A DNA stretch of 64,000 bases from NCBI GenBank assembly GCA_019671135.1, contig JAHRHY010000003.1:1860001-1924000 (forward strand), in the 5' to 3' direction. The DNA is from Linnemannia hyalina (taxonomy: Eukaryota > Mortierellomycota > Mortierellomycetes > Mortierellales > Mortierellaceae). Positions 1 to 12,450 of the stretch are shown one piece after another; positions within the stretch are counted from its first letter, which is position 1, and each line of letters opens with the position of its first letter. The notes below the pieces were generated by a model that ran no database searches, had not been told where the DNA came from, and was given only the letters and a program-made list of their open reading frames with translations. Made by a program: the position numbers and the translations under genes.

Positions 1-2214
1 AACGACGCTTGAGATCGGCAGCGAGGGTGGGGAACTCGGCAGAGTACTTCTCGAGGAGAGCATCCCACTCGTAGTTGATGGCAGCACCCTTGGTGGCCTT
101 GGCGTGGTAGAGGTCGTAGGTCGACTGGGGAACATGGAAGGACTCCTCGGGGTTGAAGCCCATAGCCTTCTTCAACTGAACAATATCGTCAGCCTTGAGG
201 GGGGATCCGTGAACCTTCTCGGAACCGGCCATCAAGGAACCGAAACCGATGGTGGTGAAGACCTTGATCAAGGTGGGCTTGTCGGTGACCTTCTTGGCCT
301 CCTCGACAGCCTTAGCGATGCTCTCGAGATCGCTGTTGCCGTCCTTGACGACAAGAACGTGCCAGCCGTAGGACTCGAAACGCTTGACAACGTCCTCGGT
401 GAAGGAGACCTCGGTGTCACCATCGATGGAGATGTGGTTGTCATCGTAGAGAGCGATCAACTTGCCCAACTGCAAGTGTCTGTTAGAAAAAAGAATGTAA
501 AAGAACAAATTACAAAGAGAGTTGAGTTTGGGGCTTGTGCTTATCTTACTGGCTCACCAACATATTTCGCTATCCATTTTGTGGATCTTTGAGCCCCAAC
601 ACAAAATGTGGAGAAGGTTGCCAGGAAAAACCTGCACTCTCGCGATGGGTACAGATAAAGACTTACCCGGCAAGGGAGGCAGCCTCGCTGGCAACACCCT
701 CCTGCAAGCATCCGTCACCGGTGATCATGAAGGTGTAGTTGTTGAAGAGCTCGAAGCCTGGCTTGTTGTAGGTGGCAGCCATGTGGGCCTCACCGATGGC
801 CAAACCGACAGCGTTGGCGAAACCTTGACCGAGGGGACCCTATTTGTAGGATGAAACGTTCCATTGGTGAGAAAGAAGAAAGGGATGATCCGTTGGAGGC
901 GAAGCGTGGGAGAGTAAAGATGTTAAGATGCACTTACGGTTGTGACCTCGATACCCTCAGTCATGTGGCACTCGGGGTGACCGGGGGTCCTAGGAAGAAG
1001 AGGAGGATCACATGGTTAGATAGCGCACCAATTGAAAAAAAGGGCGAAGTGGATGGGTAATGTCGGCACTATGGTTGCTGGGGGGATTGTACCCTGGATT
1101 GACAGATGATGTTGTATGTCGGCGTTTTGTTGCGTTGTGTTCGCCCCAAGAAGATAAAGAAAATGAAAGGGACACAGAGAGGAGACACTAGGGTGGGGAC
1201 GCGATCTGATTCGCAGTCCACAATAAAATAAAATAAAAACGGTGGGTGACGCATAGAAAGAAGAAAGATCAAATAAAAAAATAATCTCTCCGCTTTGGAG
1301 TTACTTGGTCATCCATTCCCCAACGACACAACAAAACACAACGTCTGCTTCCACCATGTCCCCCCAAAAAACCATCATCCTCATCCTCTTTTATGTTGAT
1401 TGAACACTTGATGCGAACATGTTTTCTCTCGCTCGAAGAAAGTGCCTCTCTCACATCAATTGAGAAGAGACATCCCAATCGCGTATCCAAGAGAGGTTAG
1501 AGTATAGGTGGGAGAAAGAGTAAAGATGAGACGTCACGAAAATGAACAAAGAACTTACTTGCTGTGGAGCTGACGGAAAGACTTCAAGTCGTCCATGGTG
1601 GTGGGGTAGCCCATCAAGTGGAGCAAGATGTACTGGAGAGCGCAGGCATGTCCGTTCGACAAAACGAAGCGATCACGGTTGGCCTAATACCATCATTAAC
1701 GACGATCGAACAGAAAAACAAAGAATACAAACTGTCAGTTTGAATTGTCGTTGGGTGTACTTATTCAGGGCAGATTTGCTAAGTCAGCTGTCGAGTCCGC
1801 TATCCTTGGTAGTTTCACATTGTCAAAAAGAATAAAAAGAGGGTTGAAGTTTTCATCGCCTTACCCACTTGGGGTTCTTGGGGTTGTAGTTCATGAAGCG
1901 GGAGAACAACAAGTGAGCCATGGGGGCACAACCCATAGGGGCACCTAAGAAGCGCAGGACATTACAGATGAACGCAGGCAAGGCGTTGTGAGAAAAAGAG
2001 TCAGTAAAAAGGAGAGAGAAAAATGGTGCTTGCGCAGGCGTGGTGGAGAAATAAAGTAGCAAAAGTAGATCTTCTAAATCGCGTTTGAGGTTGATTCTGA
2101 GAAAGAGAGACAAGGTAACTCACCAGGGTGTCCAGAGTTGCTCTTGAAGACGGTGTCGGCGGCGAGCACGCGGATGGTGTTGATGGCATGGGTGTCCTCT
2201 TGGGTGAAGCTCAT
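1..2214 (-). CDS. TKL1: Transketolase, 5' half (3' end beyond window)
   Basis: Transketolase moves two-carbon units between sugar phosphates in the pentose phosphate pathway, in the cytosol, using thiamine diphosphate. Six exons are visible on the minus strand: 2214-2124, 1944-1865, 1683-1559, 989-938, 839-667 and 479-1. All introns are GT-AG and the frame holds across every junction, giving 333 codons of an enzyme that is usually about 680. The ATG at 2214 opens [20 protein letters not shown], the typical N-terminus, followed by SNSGHPGAPMG. The thiamine diphosphate motif runs from GDG (residues 157-159) to Asn188 in DDNHISIDG. The rest of the PP and the Pyr and C-terminal domains lie outside the window. 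No break is seen in this half. The identity is firm; the choice of TKL1 over a paralogue is by convention only. Confidence 0.95.
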
Positions 2215-2369
2215 GTTGGCGTTTTTGGGTGTGGTGAAGAAGGGTTGAAGAGTCTGTCTTCTCTTTTCATGCCTCATAAATCAGTTACCAATGCAGTGGC
2301 TTAGCATTCCTCTCCATTCCAACGGACGCATCGCACGTGACATAGGTCAGATCCTGTGCCTGAAGCGAG

Positions 2370-2468
2370 GGGGCTTTGTCAAAAAAAAAAAGCAAGGGGG
2401 CTTTGTAACAAAAAAAAAAGCAAGAGGGCTTTGTAACAAAAAAAAAAAAAAGCAAGAGGGGGGCTTTG
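2370..2468. repeat. A-rich tandem repeat, about 3 copies
   Basis: Three successive units of roughly 30-36 nt each combine a run of ten or more A residues, AGCAAG and GGGGGCTTTGT. The copies differ in A-tract length and in AAC at the junction. The array lies about 160 nt upstream of the transketolase start codon. Confidence 0.85.
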
Positions 2469-3696
2469 ACTGAGCAACATTCATCTCTTGATCCGTTGAA
2501 GAAAAACTATAAACGCTGTTCACCATTGCAGCAAATAGAAACAACAATAAGAGACGTTAGACATGGTCGTTGGAAAGAAAGGAAGGGGATACACCACATT
2601 CCGACGCGTGCCCACCAACCAATCGTCCAATTGACGTCAAAAAGAGCACGTCCACTAGATTGTCAAGCAGCTAGTGTCAAAAATAAAAAAATCGACTGGC
2701 GGGAGAGAAATTTAAGAGTAGTGGTAAGGGATAGGCGTGCTATCTTTTTTTTTGTCTTTTGTTTGCTCCTTGTTCTAACGATCCCATTATGCTCTCCTAG
2801 GCATCAAGACAGTAGATCTGGATCTCGTGTCTGTCTACAGAAGTTAATCCACAAGGGCAGTTTATTAACACATCACACAAAACGCGCCATACATACTCCC
2901 TTCGGTCACATCCTCGCGCTTACATTTCTCCGACAGGTTAGAGCAGTGCAAGAAAAAATAAGCTTAGGTGGTAAGATAGAGTGGATGACCCGGGAAAAAT
3001 AAACAAAAATGAACCAAGATCGAAATCCAGACAACACAAAAAAGCGTACCAAACAGCAGAAAAATGAAGCGAAGGATGGAAGAATCGGCAAAGGAAGAGA
3101 GAGAGCAAGAAGCGAGTCCAGATGCTTCTTCAAACGGTCTTTTCTTGTCCAACACGACTTTTTCTTTCCTCATTCGTCTTTTTTTTGTTGTTGTTTCTCC
3201 TTCATGAACTCCTCGCCTTCCTCCGCACCACCCACACCTGTCGGTTGTACGACTGATTATTATTTTTGGCGATATTTGTCCATTAGGACAACGAGATGCT
3301 CACTCAAAACGGACGGAAAGAAGGAGGATGGGTGGAGTGCCATCTTGTTTTGTCGTTGATGGCGTCTTTTTTTATTTGTTTGATGTCTATGTAGTCTATG
3401 CGTATGTATATTTGCCGATTTGTTTTATCTGTCGGCTTTGGTAAACAAGGTTTTTCTTTTGTCGTTGGACAGCACGCTGCAAGTGAAGAAAGAGAGCACG
3501 ACCCTTTTTTACGTTTTTCTTCAGTCCGATGGCGACGATCTTTGCAAAATGACGAAATTTTCTCTAGTTCGATTTGCTCAGAACCATAAATACAAGAGAA
3601 GACTGAATACAAAAAAAGGAGGAAGAGTCACCTGGCTTGTTCAGCGTACACATTCATTTCATTTGCAACGAATAAGCCGGTTCATAATTCAGAATT

Positions 3697-3697
3697 T

Positions 3698-3730
<33 letters not shown>

Positions 3731-3790
3731 AAGATAGGGAGAGATATAGAGAGAGATACAGAGAGAGAGATATAGAGAGAGAGAGAGATC
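3697..3790. repeat. GA/GATA microsatellite
   Basis: An uninterrupted (GA)n tract from about 3698 to 3726 continues into interrupted GAGATA-type repeats to about 3790. Confidence 0.9.
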
Positions 3791-4565
3791 AAGTTTAAAG
3801 GGACGATACAAGAGGGGCAAAGAAGGCGGTTGCCGGGCTGCTACTGGGCGAGAAGACAAAAAGAACGATACTGAAGCAAGGAGAAAGAAGACGAGAGTGG
3901 CAGAAAGAGACAGTGATTAATCACTCGATCAAGAAACGGCGAAGCATTTTTCGAAGATGGGCGAGGAGGGGGTGTCCAGGTCGGCGAAAGTGATCAATGA
4001 AAAGGTGTGGAGTAATCAGGCCGAGCAGCGAGGGATGAGACAGAGGGAGAAAAAAAAAAAAAAAAAAAAAAGAACGAGTGATCAGTAGTGCGAAATGAAT
4101 TGATTTGAAAGAAAGTGATCCGATGCAGCCTATCGCATGGCTGCATGATTGCAAATGATGTGATCGTAAGCCTACATCTATCTCTTTATCTCACTGTCTC
4201 GCTCTCTGTCTCTCCTTAGGTGCTTATGAGGACAAGTGAGGTTTTGTTTATTGTGCATTGAAAGGAAGGATGGTGATGTTCATCCGCATTCGTAAGTCTT
4301 TTGTCCGTGGAGTGCAAGTGAAAGGAGGTGTCAGTGCTCACCGAGATGTGCAACAACAACATGAAAAAGATGTGCGGTTGGATAGAAATTTGTCGAAAAG
4401 GAAGGTCTTCTCTCTCGTTTTTGCCTCATTTCCGTTGTGTGAGTGTGCTCTCATCTTTCTCCTTTGGTGCCTTTGTCCCATTTGCCCACTGTGCTACTAC
4501 TCAACTGGCTATCTTCTATGCTATACCACCACCTCCAGCCTGTCATCGTCGTCCTCTTCTTTTCA

Positions 4566-4574
4566 TATAAAAGG
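4566..4574 (+). promoter_or_regulatory. TATA box of sulfate permease gene
   Basis: TATAAAAGG lies in a pyrimidine-rich context 336 nt upstream of the permease ATG, followed by a long C/T-rich leader. It is a good match to a TATA box. The transcription start is inferred, not seen. Confidence 0.55.
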
Positions 4575-4909
4575 AACCCCACTCCCCGCCTCCTCATCGA
4601 TCGTTACTCATCCCCTTCCCTTCTCTCCGCCTTCACCAATCCTTCCTCTGACCTTATTTTCCTTTCTTCGCTCTTCACGACTCGTCCGATCTACTCCAAC
4701 CAATCACCACCACCACCACCCTTTTCTTGCACTTCCTCGTGCTTCACTCCCTTTCTTTCTTTCTTTCCTTTCCTTTCGACACTTGCTCTCCTTTTTTACT
4801 TCTCTTCATCCAACAAACCATCCATCCCTCTTCCCCCCTTTAATACCGTCAGCATCTTCCTCAAAGGCACAGCACCTCCTCCTCCTCCTCCCCTACACCA
4901 ACAATAATA

Positions 4910-7660
4910 ATGGCTGACCAACAATTGCGCGACTTTGGTCGCAACGTCGGCAGCTGGTTCAAGTCCTTCCCAAGAAATTTCCCCCGCTATGTCACAGAAC
5001 GTCTTCCCATCATCAAATGGTAAACACACATACAACTCTCTCCTACCCAGTCGCATGTACCCTTTGCTGCCTCCTTCGTAAATCACGATCTCGCGCTCAT
5101 ACCTCTCTGCCAATTTATCTTTCGATTCATGCAAACAAAAAAAAACCTATCAGGTTGCCAAGATACCAATGTGGATGGGCAGCCAGGGACATCATTGCAG
5201 GTGTCACAGTCGGCCTAATTGTGGTCCCGCAAGGAATGTCCTATGCCAAGGTCGCCGGTCTTCCGGTCCAACACGGCCTCTACTCTGCTTACATCGGTGC
5301 CATCTTTTATTGCTTCATGGGAACCTCCAAGGATCTGACCATCGGACCCACTGCTGTTATCTCGCTCGTCACTGGAGAACTGGTTGCTGAACTCGCCGGA
5401 AAGATGACCCCTCCCGAAGTTGCTGCCATGTCCTGCCTTATCGTCGGTGTCTTTACTATGCTCCTCGGTGTTTTCCGCCTCGGTATTATTCTTGATTTCT
5501 TCCCTACCACTGTCTTGGTCGGCTACACAACCGGTGCGGCTGCTACGATTATTATCCAGCAGGTACCCAAATGGCTCGGAGTACCTGGCATCAATAACCG
5601 TGCACCTGTCTACACCATCATCATCACCATGTTCCAGGCCATCAAATCCCTCTCTTGGCTCGATCTCGTCTTCGGACTCGTCGCCATGTTCATCCTGCTC
5701 TCGATCGGTCTTGCGGTCGATCGATGGGGCCGTGGTCGGTTCTCGATCCAGTTGATCAAGATCTCGCGCTTCTTCTTTGTCACCGTCCTCGCCACCGCTC
5801 TCTCCTACGCCGTCAACAAGAATGTTCCCCTCGACGGCAAGGGTCAGCCCATCTACCGCCTCTCGATCTTGAAGACTGTTCCCTCGGGTTTGCCTCCACC
5901 CGCTGCTGGTACGCTTCCCGCAGATCTGGTCTCTGAGGTTGCACCCAAACTGGCTGCGATTGCATTGGCTACTATTCTTGAACACATTGCTATCGGCAAA
6001 GCCTTTGCCAGAAGGAACCGCTACCAAATCGACTCGAACCAGGAGCTGTTGACCCTTGGATTGGCCAATGTTACAGCTTCTTTCTTTGGCGCTTACGCCG
6101 TGACGGGGTCATTCTCGCGCTCTGCTGTTAAGTTCCAATGTGGAGTCAAGACTCCCTTTGCTGGCTTTATCACTGGTGCTCTTGTCCTCCTTGCCATCTT
6201 CTTCTTGACACCTGTGTAAGTTTTTTTCTATTTTTTTAAGGGATCATGCATGCATGTTCTGTTGTATGGTGTGAGGGCGTGATGAAGACAGCAAAAGCTA
6301 GCTTGAGGCCCTCTTAGTCCAGGGCTAGTTGCAATTTGTTTGGCCACATGGATGGTCTTTTACTGCTACGCAAAGTCAAGATGCATGACTTCATGTACCG
6401 GGTGTAACCTCGCAAAACACTAACCATCCTCTCCACATCCTTTCTCTTCCCTCGTGTCCACGCTTTTTTGTCCTCACCCCTATCTTTGTTTTGCAACAAC
6501 ACAGCTTTTTCTACATCCCTGATGCTGCCCTCTCAGCAGTCATTATGGTCGCCGTGTCGACTTTGATCTCTCCTCCTTCAGTTTTCTATCAATTCTTCAA
6601 GATCAACCTCTGGGATTTCCTCTCCTCCCAGGTCGCCCTCTGGATCACCATCTTTGTCTCTGTCGAGACCGGTATCGCCGCCGGAGTCGGTTTCTCTCTC
6701 GTCGTCCTCCTCTTCCGTGTTGCCCGGCCTAACTTCCATGTCCTCCGTCAGGTCAAGGACCGTCCTGATGTCTTTATTGACGCATCTGTCGATAGTACCC
6801 TCGACACCATCCCAGCACCCCATGGTGTCTTGGTCTTCCGTATCGAGGAGTCGACTACCTTCCCCAACACCGAGACCTTCAAGACCTGGGTTGTTGATGA
6901 GACCTACAAGTATACCCGTTTCGGCGGCAAGGTCAAGTCCGCCACCGAGCGACTGTGGTCCGACGATCTCGAGGTCCATATCCATGGGCTCCGCAAGACT
7001 GCTCATGGTACCGAGTCCAACATTACAGATGACGATCTCCCCCGCCTCAGGGCTGTTGTACTCGACTTCTCGGCCGTGAATAACATTGACTCGACCGGTC
7101 TCCAGGGTCTGTTTGACCTGCGCGAGATCTTGAAGGATTATGCTGGTGTGGCGGATTACCCACAGTACTTTTTTGAGCTTCACTTTGTCGGCATCCAAGC
7201 AAACGTCCTCCGCATCCTCGAACTGTCTGGTATCACCAGACCCGTCGGCCCCATCGCCCTCCAGGAGGTCCAGGTTCTCGAGCACGACGATGGTTCCAAC
7301 AGCCACAGTACCTCGCCTCTCTCCCGCGCGAGCACTAACAACAATGGTGGCGAGATCCGTCTTCAGGACATCGAATCTGATGACGGCAGTGAGCTCCGCA
7401 GGGCAGATGGTAGCGCTAAGGGTGGAAACTTCAATGTTGAATCGACCAAGGAGCGCCCCGCTCCTGGTGACATTGGTGCCGCTGCCTTGTCGGTTAACGG
7501 TCTGGGCTCGAGCCCCTTCTTGAAGGAGGAAGGGTTGGTCCACTTGACTGTCCGTGATGCGATTGATTCGATCTTGGTCCGCTCTTCACAGTGGGGTGGT
7601 GCGAATGTCGACGAGGAGGAGCGACGATCCACTCACAAGATCGAAATCCGCCACGTCTAA
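4910..7660 (+). CDS. Sulfate permease, SulP (SLC26) family with STAS domain
   Basis: Plasma-membrane sulfate uptake transporter feeding sulfur assimilation, by family knowledge of fungal SUL1/SUL2/CYS-14. There are three exons, 4910-5019, 5154-6215 and 6505-7660, with GT-AG introns of 134 and 289 nt, giving 775 aa, a usual length. The ATG at 4910 opens MADQQLRDFGRNVGSW. The SulP signature region follows (about residues 45-75), with GVTVGLIVVPQGMSYAKVAG and then GLYSAYIGA. Many hydrophobic segments follow up to about residue 460. A cytoplasmic STAS domain covers roughly 470-620, with VVLDFSAVNNIDSTG near residue 573. A polar tail rich in Ser and Asn follows. An AATAAA polyadenylation-type signal sits at 7740. 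The substrate is inferred from the family; related anions cannot be excluded. Confidence 0.95.
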
Positions 7661-8096
7661 ATCAACCTTACTGCACGACCTAGCCATAGCGCATCTATAC
7701 CCCTCACATCTCCAGCAAGAAGTTATACTTTACCCACTTAATAAAACCAACTGAACAACAAGACAACCCCTTGCCCTTTCTTTTTTTCTTTTTGTCTTTT
7801 TTTCTTTTTTTCTTTTTTTCTTTTTTGGCACAAAGTCCAGGGAAGTGAAAAAATTTCCACAGAGGCCAAAACTGTCTTCCTGAGGTCCATTCGAAGTCGA
7901 GGGCGATGTTCTCCTTGCCTCTCTTCTCTTCTCTTGTGATCACAATGACCAATGTTCACTCTGTCTACGAAATGACCTTCAAATCTCCTTTCACTCTATC
8001 CTCAAGGACAAAATCTTCTTTGCAGGTAGTAACTTTCAGATCGAAACAACAACCTTCAATTCCATATGATATTTTCTTTTTCTTCAAGAAGAATGT
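7661..8096. other. Convergent intergenic region
   Basis: This is 3' flanking sequence shared by the converging permease and mitochondrial carrier genes. It holds an AATAAA signal at 7740 and a long T/C tract near 7778-7826. No gene is seen. Confidence 0.7.
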
Positions 8097-9593
8097 TTAT
8101 TTGCGAGTAGCGTTGGGCTCGTAGTCCAAAGGCATCAAGTTCTGCTTCATAACCTCGTATGTCGAAAAGAAGATCGAGCAAACACAGAACCACCACAGAC
8201 TCCTGGGGATCGCACCAACAAAGAAGGTACTGTAAACACTCTGTCCATGTCGCATGCTCGCCACAAACGCATTCGAATGGACACTCTTCTGGGCGGCCTG
8301 GACCGTCGCCTGGTGGTACATCTCTCGACTGATTCCGGTCATTGTCAAATCCACTACTGACTTCAAAGACTGGATCGATCCTGTAGTGGGTCCTGGAGTG
8401 ATGACGGCAGCGGATTTCTTGAAGGTCATGATCCGGGTCCGGATGACATCCATGGGCGTTGTGAAGTAGCCTGCCAAGAACCCAGAGATCCCTCCAAACA
8501 ACGTAGAAGTCATGGGTGGGATCTTGACCTCGACAGGCGAAGAGGCGATATAATTCGGGTCGGACGTAATCTGGATCTGGAGGTTGCGAGTATGATAGGC
8601 CTTGAAGTTCTCATAGGTCGTAAAGAGGATCACCATGAAGGGACAGTCCCGAGCGGTGGTGCTCCAGAAGCCCCTGAACAGGCCTCGTACGCCTTCTTCC
8701 CGGAGTACTGCCCTGAATACATATCCTGCGTTGACGCCGCCCTCGATGTTGGAGTAGTATCCGGTTTGGAGGCGGGAGGTAATGACTTCTCGGGGGACTT
8801 TGATTACTGAGGAAGCGAGGTCGCCGATGATGGCAGAGATGGCTGTCGCGGGGATGGGGGAGAGGGTTGGGAGGAACCAGGGGTGTTGAGGTGGGGTGTT
8901 GCCGGTTTGGAAACGGGATGTTGGTGGGAGGAGGTATGATTTAGTCAATTCGTAGAATGAGAAGCGCGCTCCACCCTAATCATCGGTTCCATGAAGATAA
9001 CGGAAGAGAAGAGATATAAAGTTTAGAATTTTCAGGTGTCAAAAAAAAAATAGATGCAAAAATGGAGATGGCAAGGGATGAGGGTGATGGGTCATGTTTC
9101 GTAGCAAAGGAGAGGGGCAAGATAAAGGAGAGAATATTACCTGGAGACCGGCACCAATGGAGCTGATGAGGAAGCCCTTGCCAAGGAGACGGACAGTTTC
9201 GCGGGTGAAGACGGCAGACCAGGCGATGCCCTTGCCGCCGGGGACCTGCATCCTTGTCTTGAGGGTGTCGAGTGGGTGCATGACTGCATATGAGAGCGAG
9301 AGGGATACTGCACCGGCATGGAAGTGGTCTATAGGTGGAGTAAATCGATAGTATCATGGCGGTGAGATGAGAGAAGGAGTGAAGACGGTAGATTGGTGGA
9401 CACTGATCCACATTGATGAAAAGATCCAGTTGCTTGTCGGTAAGCAGAGAGAGAGCGAGGACTTACTCTTGAACTTTTGTGTTTGAGTGTAGGCTGGTTT
9501 CCGTACTACTGAGGCAGCAGCCAGGTGGGCGAGCTGTGCTGCTGGCTTTGAGGAGTGGGTATATGGGTAGTTCTGTTGTTGTTGCTGCATCAT
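8097..9593 (-). CDS. Mitochondrial carrier (SLC25), SAM carrier/Mme1-like
   Basis: Solute carrier of the inner mitochondrial membrane. Three exons, 9593-9467, 9328-9141 and 8975-8097, join in frame to 397 aa. All three family signatures are present: PLDTLKTR from Pro61, PREVITSR from Pro166 and PMDVIRTR from Pro279. Each starts a tandem carrier repeat of two helices. The second repeat, with GDLASS then PREVITSRLQTGYYSN, resembles the S-adenosylmethionine carrier/Mme1 branch, so the substrate is a guess at subfamily level. The N-terminal 45 residues are Gln/Ala-rich and lack carrier homology; they may be targeting sequence. The third Px[DE]xx[KR] motif has Arg where Lys is common, which is tolerated. 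The gene converges on the sulfate permease gene. Confidence 0.9.
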
Positions 9594-11263
9594 GAGAAGC
9601 TGTGTTGTTGTTGTAGTTGTATGTGTGTGTTGTTGTTGTTGTTGTTGTTATACAAGTGAAGACAGAAAGGACAAATGCAATTGAAAAGTGGAATTGAATG
9701 CTAGAGAGTGTGTATTAGGTCGTTAAGATAGAGAGGGAGAGAGAGGGGTGTGCTGATCTATTAAGAGAGAATTCAGGAAGGATATGTCTATGCCGATGTA
9801 AAGAGTAGAGAAGGCAGTTACTGAATTCGAGGGTGGAATGGTGAAGTGAACTTGAAAGTGTAGAAAGAGAAGAAAGAAAAAAACAAATCCGACGGATTGC
9901 TCGGAGATAAATAAGACAAACAGGCGCGTGCAAGTGGTAAGCATCTGGGCCAATCAGAGGCTGTCCTCGGGGAAGTGACCCTTATCATTCATCCAAGAGC
10001 AGTGACTGGCCTTCTTTATTACACGATTGACTCATTTGTGTACGCTTGCTAGAGCAGCGGTACGGTGCTAGCACAGGTAGGCTAGCACGCCCTGCATTTT
10101 GCTTCCTGCTCTGGTGTGTGCGCAAGAGAAAGGGGACTAATGACCTTATTACGATTAGCTTGGATTGTTGATTTTTTTTTTTACCAGCATACCTCACAGA
10201 CAGCGGATAAAGACAAAGACGGCGATCCTTCAGCTGCCATTCTTTTCTTCTTCTCCTTCTTCTTCCTCCACTACATACATCTGACTGTACTTCCAGATCC
10301 TTCTATCACTATCTCTATTTACCATTATTACTACCACTATACCTCTCTCTCCTCGATCATTGACTCAGTGCACCAGACGAATAGTATACAAAAAGGCACG
10401 GAGGTTCCAGCTAAGTTAGCAAGACGCGTAGAAATGGCGCACAATAGACTGAACGAGCCTTGTATCTCTTCACTCTTTTTGTTCTTACCATATCTTTATC
10501 TTCCTTCCCTTGCTCTCACCTTCGTTCATACTTTACTCTTCGCTCGCTCACTCTCGCTTCTCATGTTCTCGCTTTGGTTTACTTATTCATCCACACACAC
10601 TCTTTTCATTGTTTCTCAGTCCCATGGGGACGGGCGACATCAGTGCCGCATTCTGCCTTTTCTTTTGTCGTTCAAATACGAAATCATCATGCAGATTATG
10701 TTGGAGCACTTTAATATGATCTCAGATGCGAACGGAAGACGTAGTGCCAAATTCTCAAATGGGAGTGAAGAAAGAGGAAAAAGTCAAGACAAAGGATACA
10801 TGCTACGAACAGCGTACATGGTAGCAATAGTAAAGAGTCGTCTTGGATCATCGCTCTCTTTTTTACTCGTCGCTGACATGCATCCCTGACAGCGAAAGGC
10901 CGAATTGACAATGTCGAGTCCAAGGGTGCGAGCACGAAAAATTGAATTCCTTTTCCTTTGGATCTCAGGAGGGTAAGGTGGTGGTGGTGGGACCATGATG
11001 GCAACAGACGGAGAGAGTGTTGAGAGAGCTTGCTTCAAGGTTGTCTTGATTCCTTGCTCTCTCTTTCGCTCTTGCCCAGTGTATATTGGTTAAAGAATAA
11101 AGTATCAGCTGCAGATGGTGGCTCCGCCGTTGCCCTTGAGAGACGTTTGTTCCTACGAGAGAGCCGACGTTATTTTTTGTCTTCTTATTTTTTGTCTTCT
11201 TATTTTTGCGGCGTGTTAAAGGAACCGCGACACTACACCTTTTCAATCCTCCCTTCTCGCATA

Positions 11264-11295
<32 letters not shown>

Positions 11296-11305
11296 TATAT
11301 TACTT
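9594..11305. other. Intergenic region upstream of mitochondrial carrier and MCT pseudogene
   Basis: No supported gene is seen. A 257-codon open frame on the plus strand near 10116-10889 is low-complexity and has no family features. The stretch holds a CAA/TTG repeat near 9629-9649 (5' leader of the carrier), a 17-nt unit repeated in tandem near 11174-11206, and a CA dinucleotide array at 11269-11294. Confidence 0.6.
11269..11294. repeat. CA dinucleotide microsatellite
   Basis: About 13 uninterrupted CA/AC units directly precede the transporter pseudogene. Confidence 0.9.
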
Positions 11306-12450
11306 ATGTCTAATCCAACAGCCTCCCACTACATTGAACAACCTGCAAACCAATGTGACCCACACACTCGACTCTGAAAACCATTTCCTTATTGGATCTG
11401 GATCACAGAGTGCCCTCAACCTTCTCGACCTTGAGGATGGAGCTCTCATCGGCTGGGTTGTTGTCTTTGCTGGATTCATGTTGCATATGGTACCCATGGG
11501 GTTCTATAACGCCAACGGTGTATTTCAAGTATATCTTTAGTCTGTTGTTTGCACTTGAAACTCTGCTATGTGGTTTCATGGAGCGCTGTTGTTTTGCAGT
11601 CGCTATGTCGTGAATCGTTCTCGCTCTCAAAAATACTTCTTTCTCCCCTCGGTAGCACTACTGTCTGACAGAGACACCCCGAGGCTCGGCATCGACATTC
11701 CAGTTTGCATGGATCGGTACCTTATCATGGGTCTCAAACGAGTTCGTCGAACCCTTCACTGGCGCCATCTGCGACCATTTCGGCCACCGTGAAGCAACTC
11801 TAGCAGGAGTCACTATCATGACTCTCTCATTAACCTCCGCCGCATTCCCGACAAAAAAATCCGGCAATTCTTCCCCACCCAAGGAGTCTCCTACGGGATC
11901 GGTGCCAGTCTGGCCCACTTTTTCCTCCATCACCTTGCCGGCGCAATGGCTCAATAAGCGGTGAGGTCTTGTAACGGGGATTGTTCTGAGTGGCGGTGAG
12001 TTTGGCAGGCTTTGGTTGTCACCATTGGTCAGGGCATGGCGTAGACATCGCCACTGCAAAAAATAGTCGGACTCATCAACGGCGGATCAGAATTCGGTCG
12101 AATCATCATGGGTCAAATATCCGAAAGGATCGGCTACATACGTCCTCTTCCTCGCCACCCTCGCCTCCTCCTTCTCCCTCCTCTTCATTTGGACCTTCGC
12201 AGCCTTCTCAGCCATCTACGGTCTCTGTTGTGGACCCTACTTGGCTTCAACAGTTTCGGTCGCGGCGGTCGTCTGTGGGCTGGAGATGAGCGTTGGGGAT
12301 TGGGTTAGTTTGGGGTCGCCGATCTCCGGGTTTTGTTGGGGAGGAAGTATTGGGCGGTGGTTTTGTGGGCGGGTTTGATGATACTTATGGGGAGTTGCTT
12401 GCAGTTTGGGATTAAGTGTATGGCTAGTAGGAGGGTCTTCGCCAAGGTAG
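11306..12450 (+). pseudogene. Monocarboxylate-permease-like MFS transporter, decayed
   Basis: Fragments in different plus-strand frames align in order to the fungal monocarboxylate permease (MCH-type) fold. First comes TM1 with DGALIGWVVVFAGFM and a following GVFQ (about 11430-11528). Next is STFQFAWIGTLSWVSNEF with TGAICDHFGHR (about 11690-11800), then a frame-shifted FFPTQGVSYGIGASL (about 11866-11914). PAQWLNKR then runs into an in-frame TGA at 11962-11964, where the family has a second Arg, and reopens as GLVTGIVLSGGEFGR. A GQISERIGYI segment near 12110 and late transmembrane helices to about 12430 follow. I see one nonsense codon and at least two frameshifts, so no intact product is possible. 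Substrate specificity cannot be assigned. The gap near 11530-11660 may hide a former intron or a lost exon. Confidence 0.75.

Larger units (their letters stand above)
2215..4909. other. Intergenic region between transketolase and sulfate permease
   Basis: This 2.7-kb divergent intergenic stretch shows no convincing coding exon on either strand. Short open frames exist, but they lack a recognisable domain and are biased by A, GA and pyrimidine tracts. It contains the A-rich tandem repeat near 2370, the GA array near 3700, an A tract near 4051-4071 and the TATA element of the sulfate permease. Promoters for both flanking genes must lie here. Confidence 0.7.

Noticed and set aside
4258..4917. 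219-codon frame upstream of the sulfate permease
   Set aside because: It spans the TATA box and C/T-rich leader of the permease; the translation is low-complexity.
6578..7543. 321-codon frame antisense to the sulfate permease
   Set aside because: Same codon-bias shadow effect; it overlaps the certain STAS-domain exon.
10116..10889. 257-codon frame as a possible gene
   Set aside because: Low-complexity pyrimidine-derived Ser/Leu/Phe runs, no domain, no usable splice structure.
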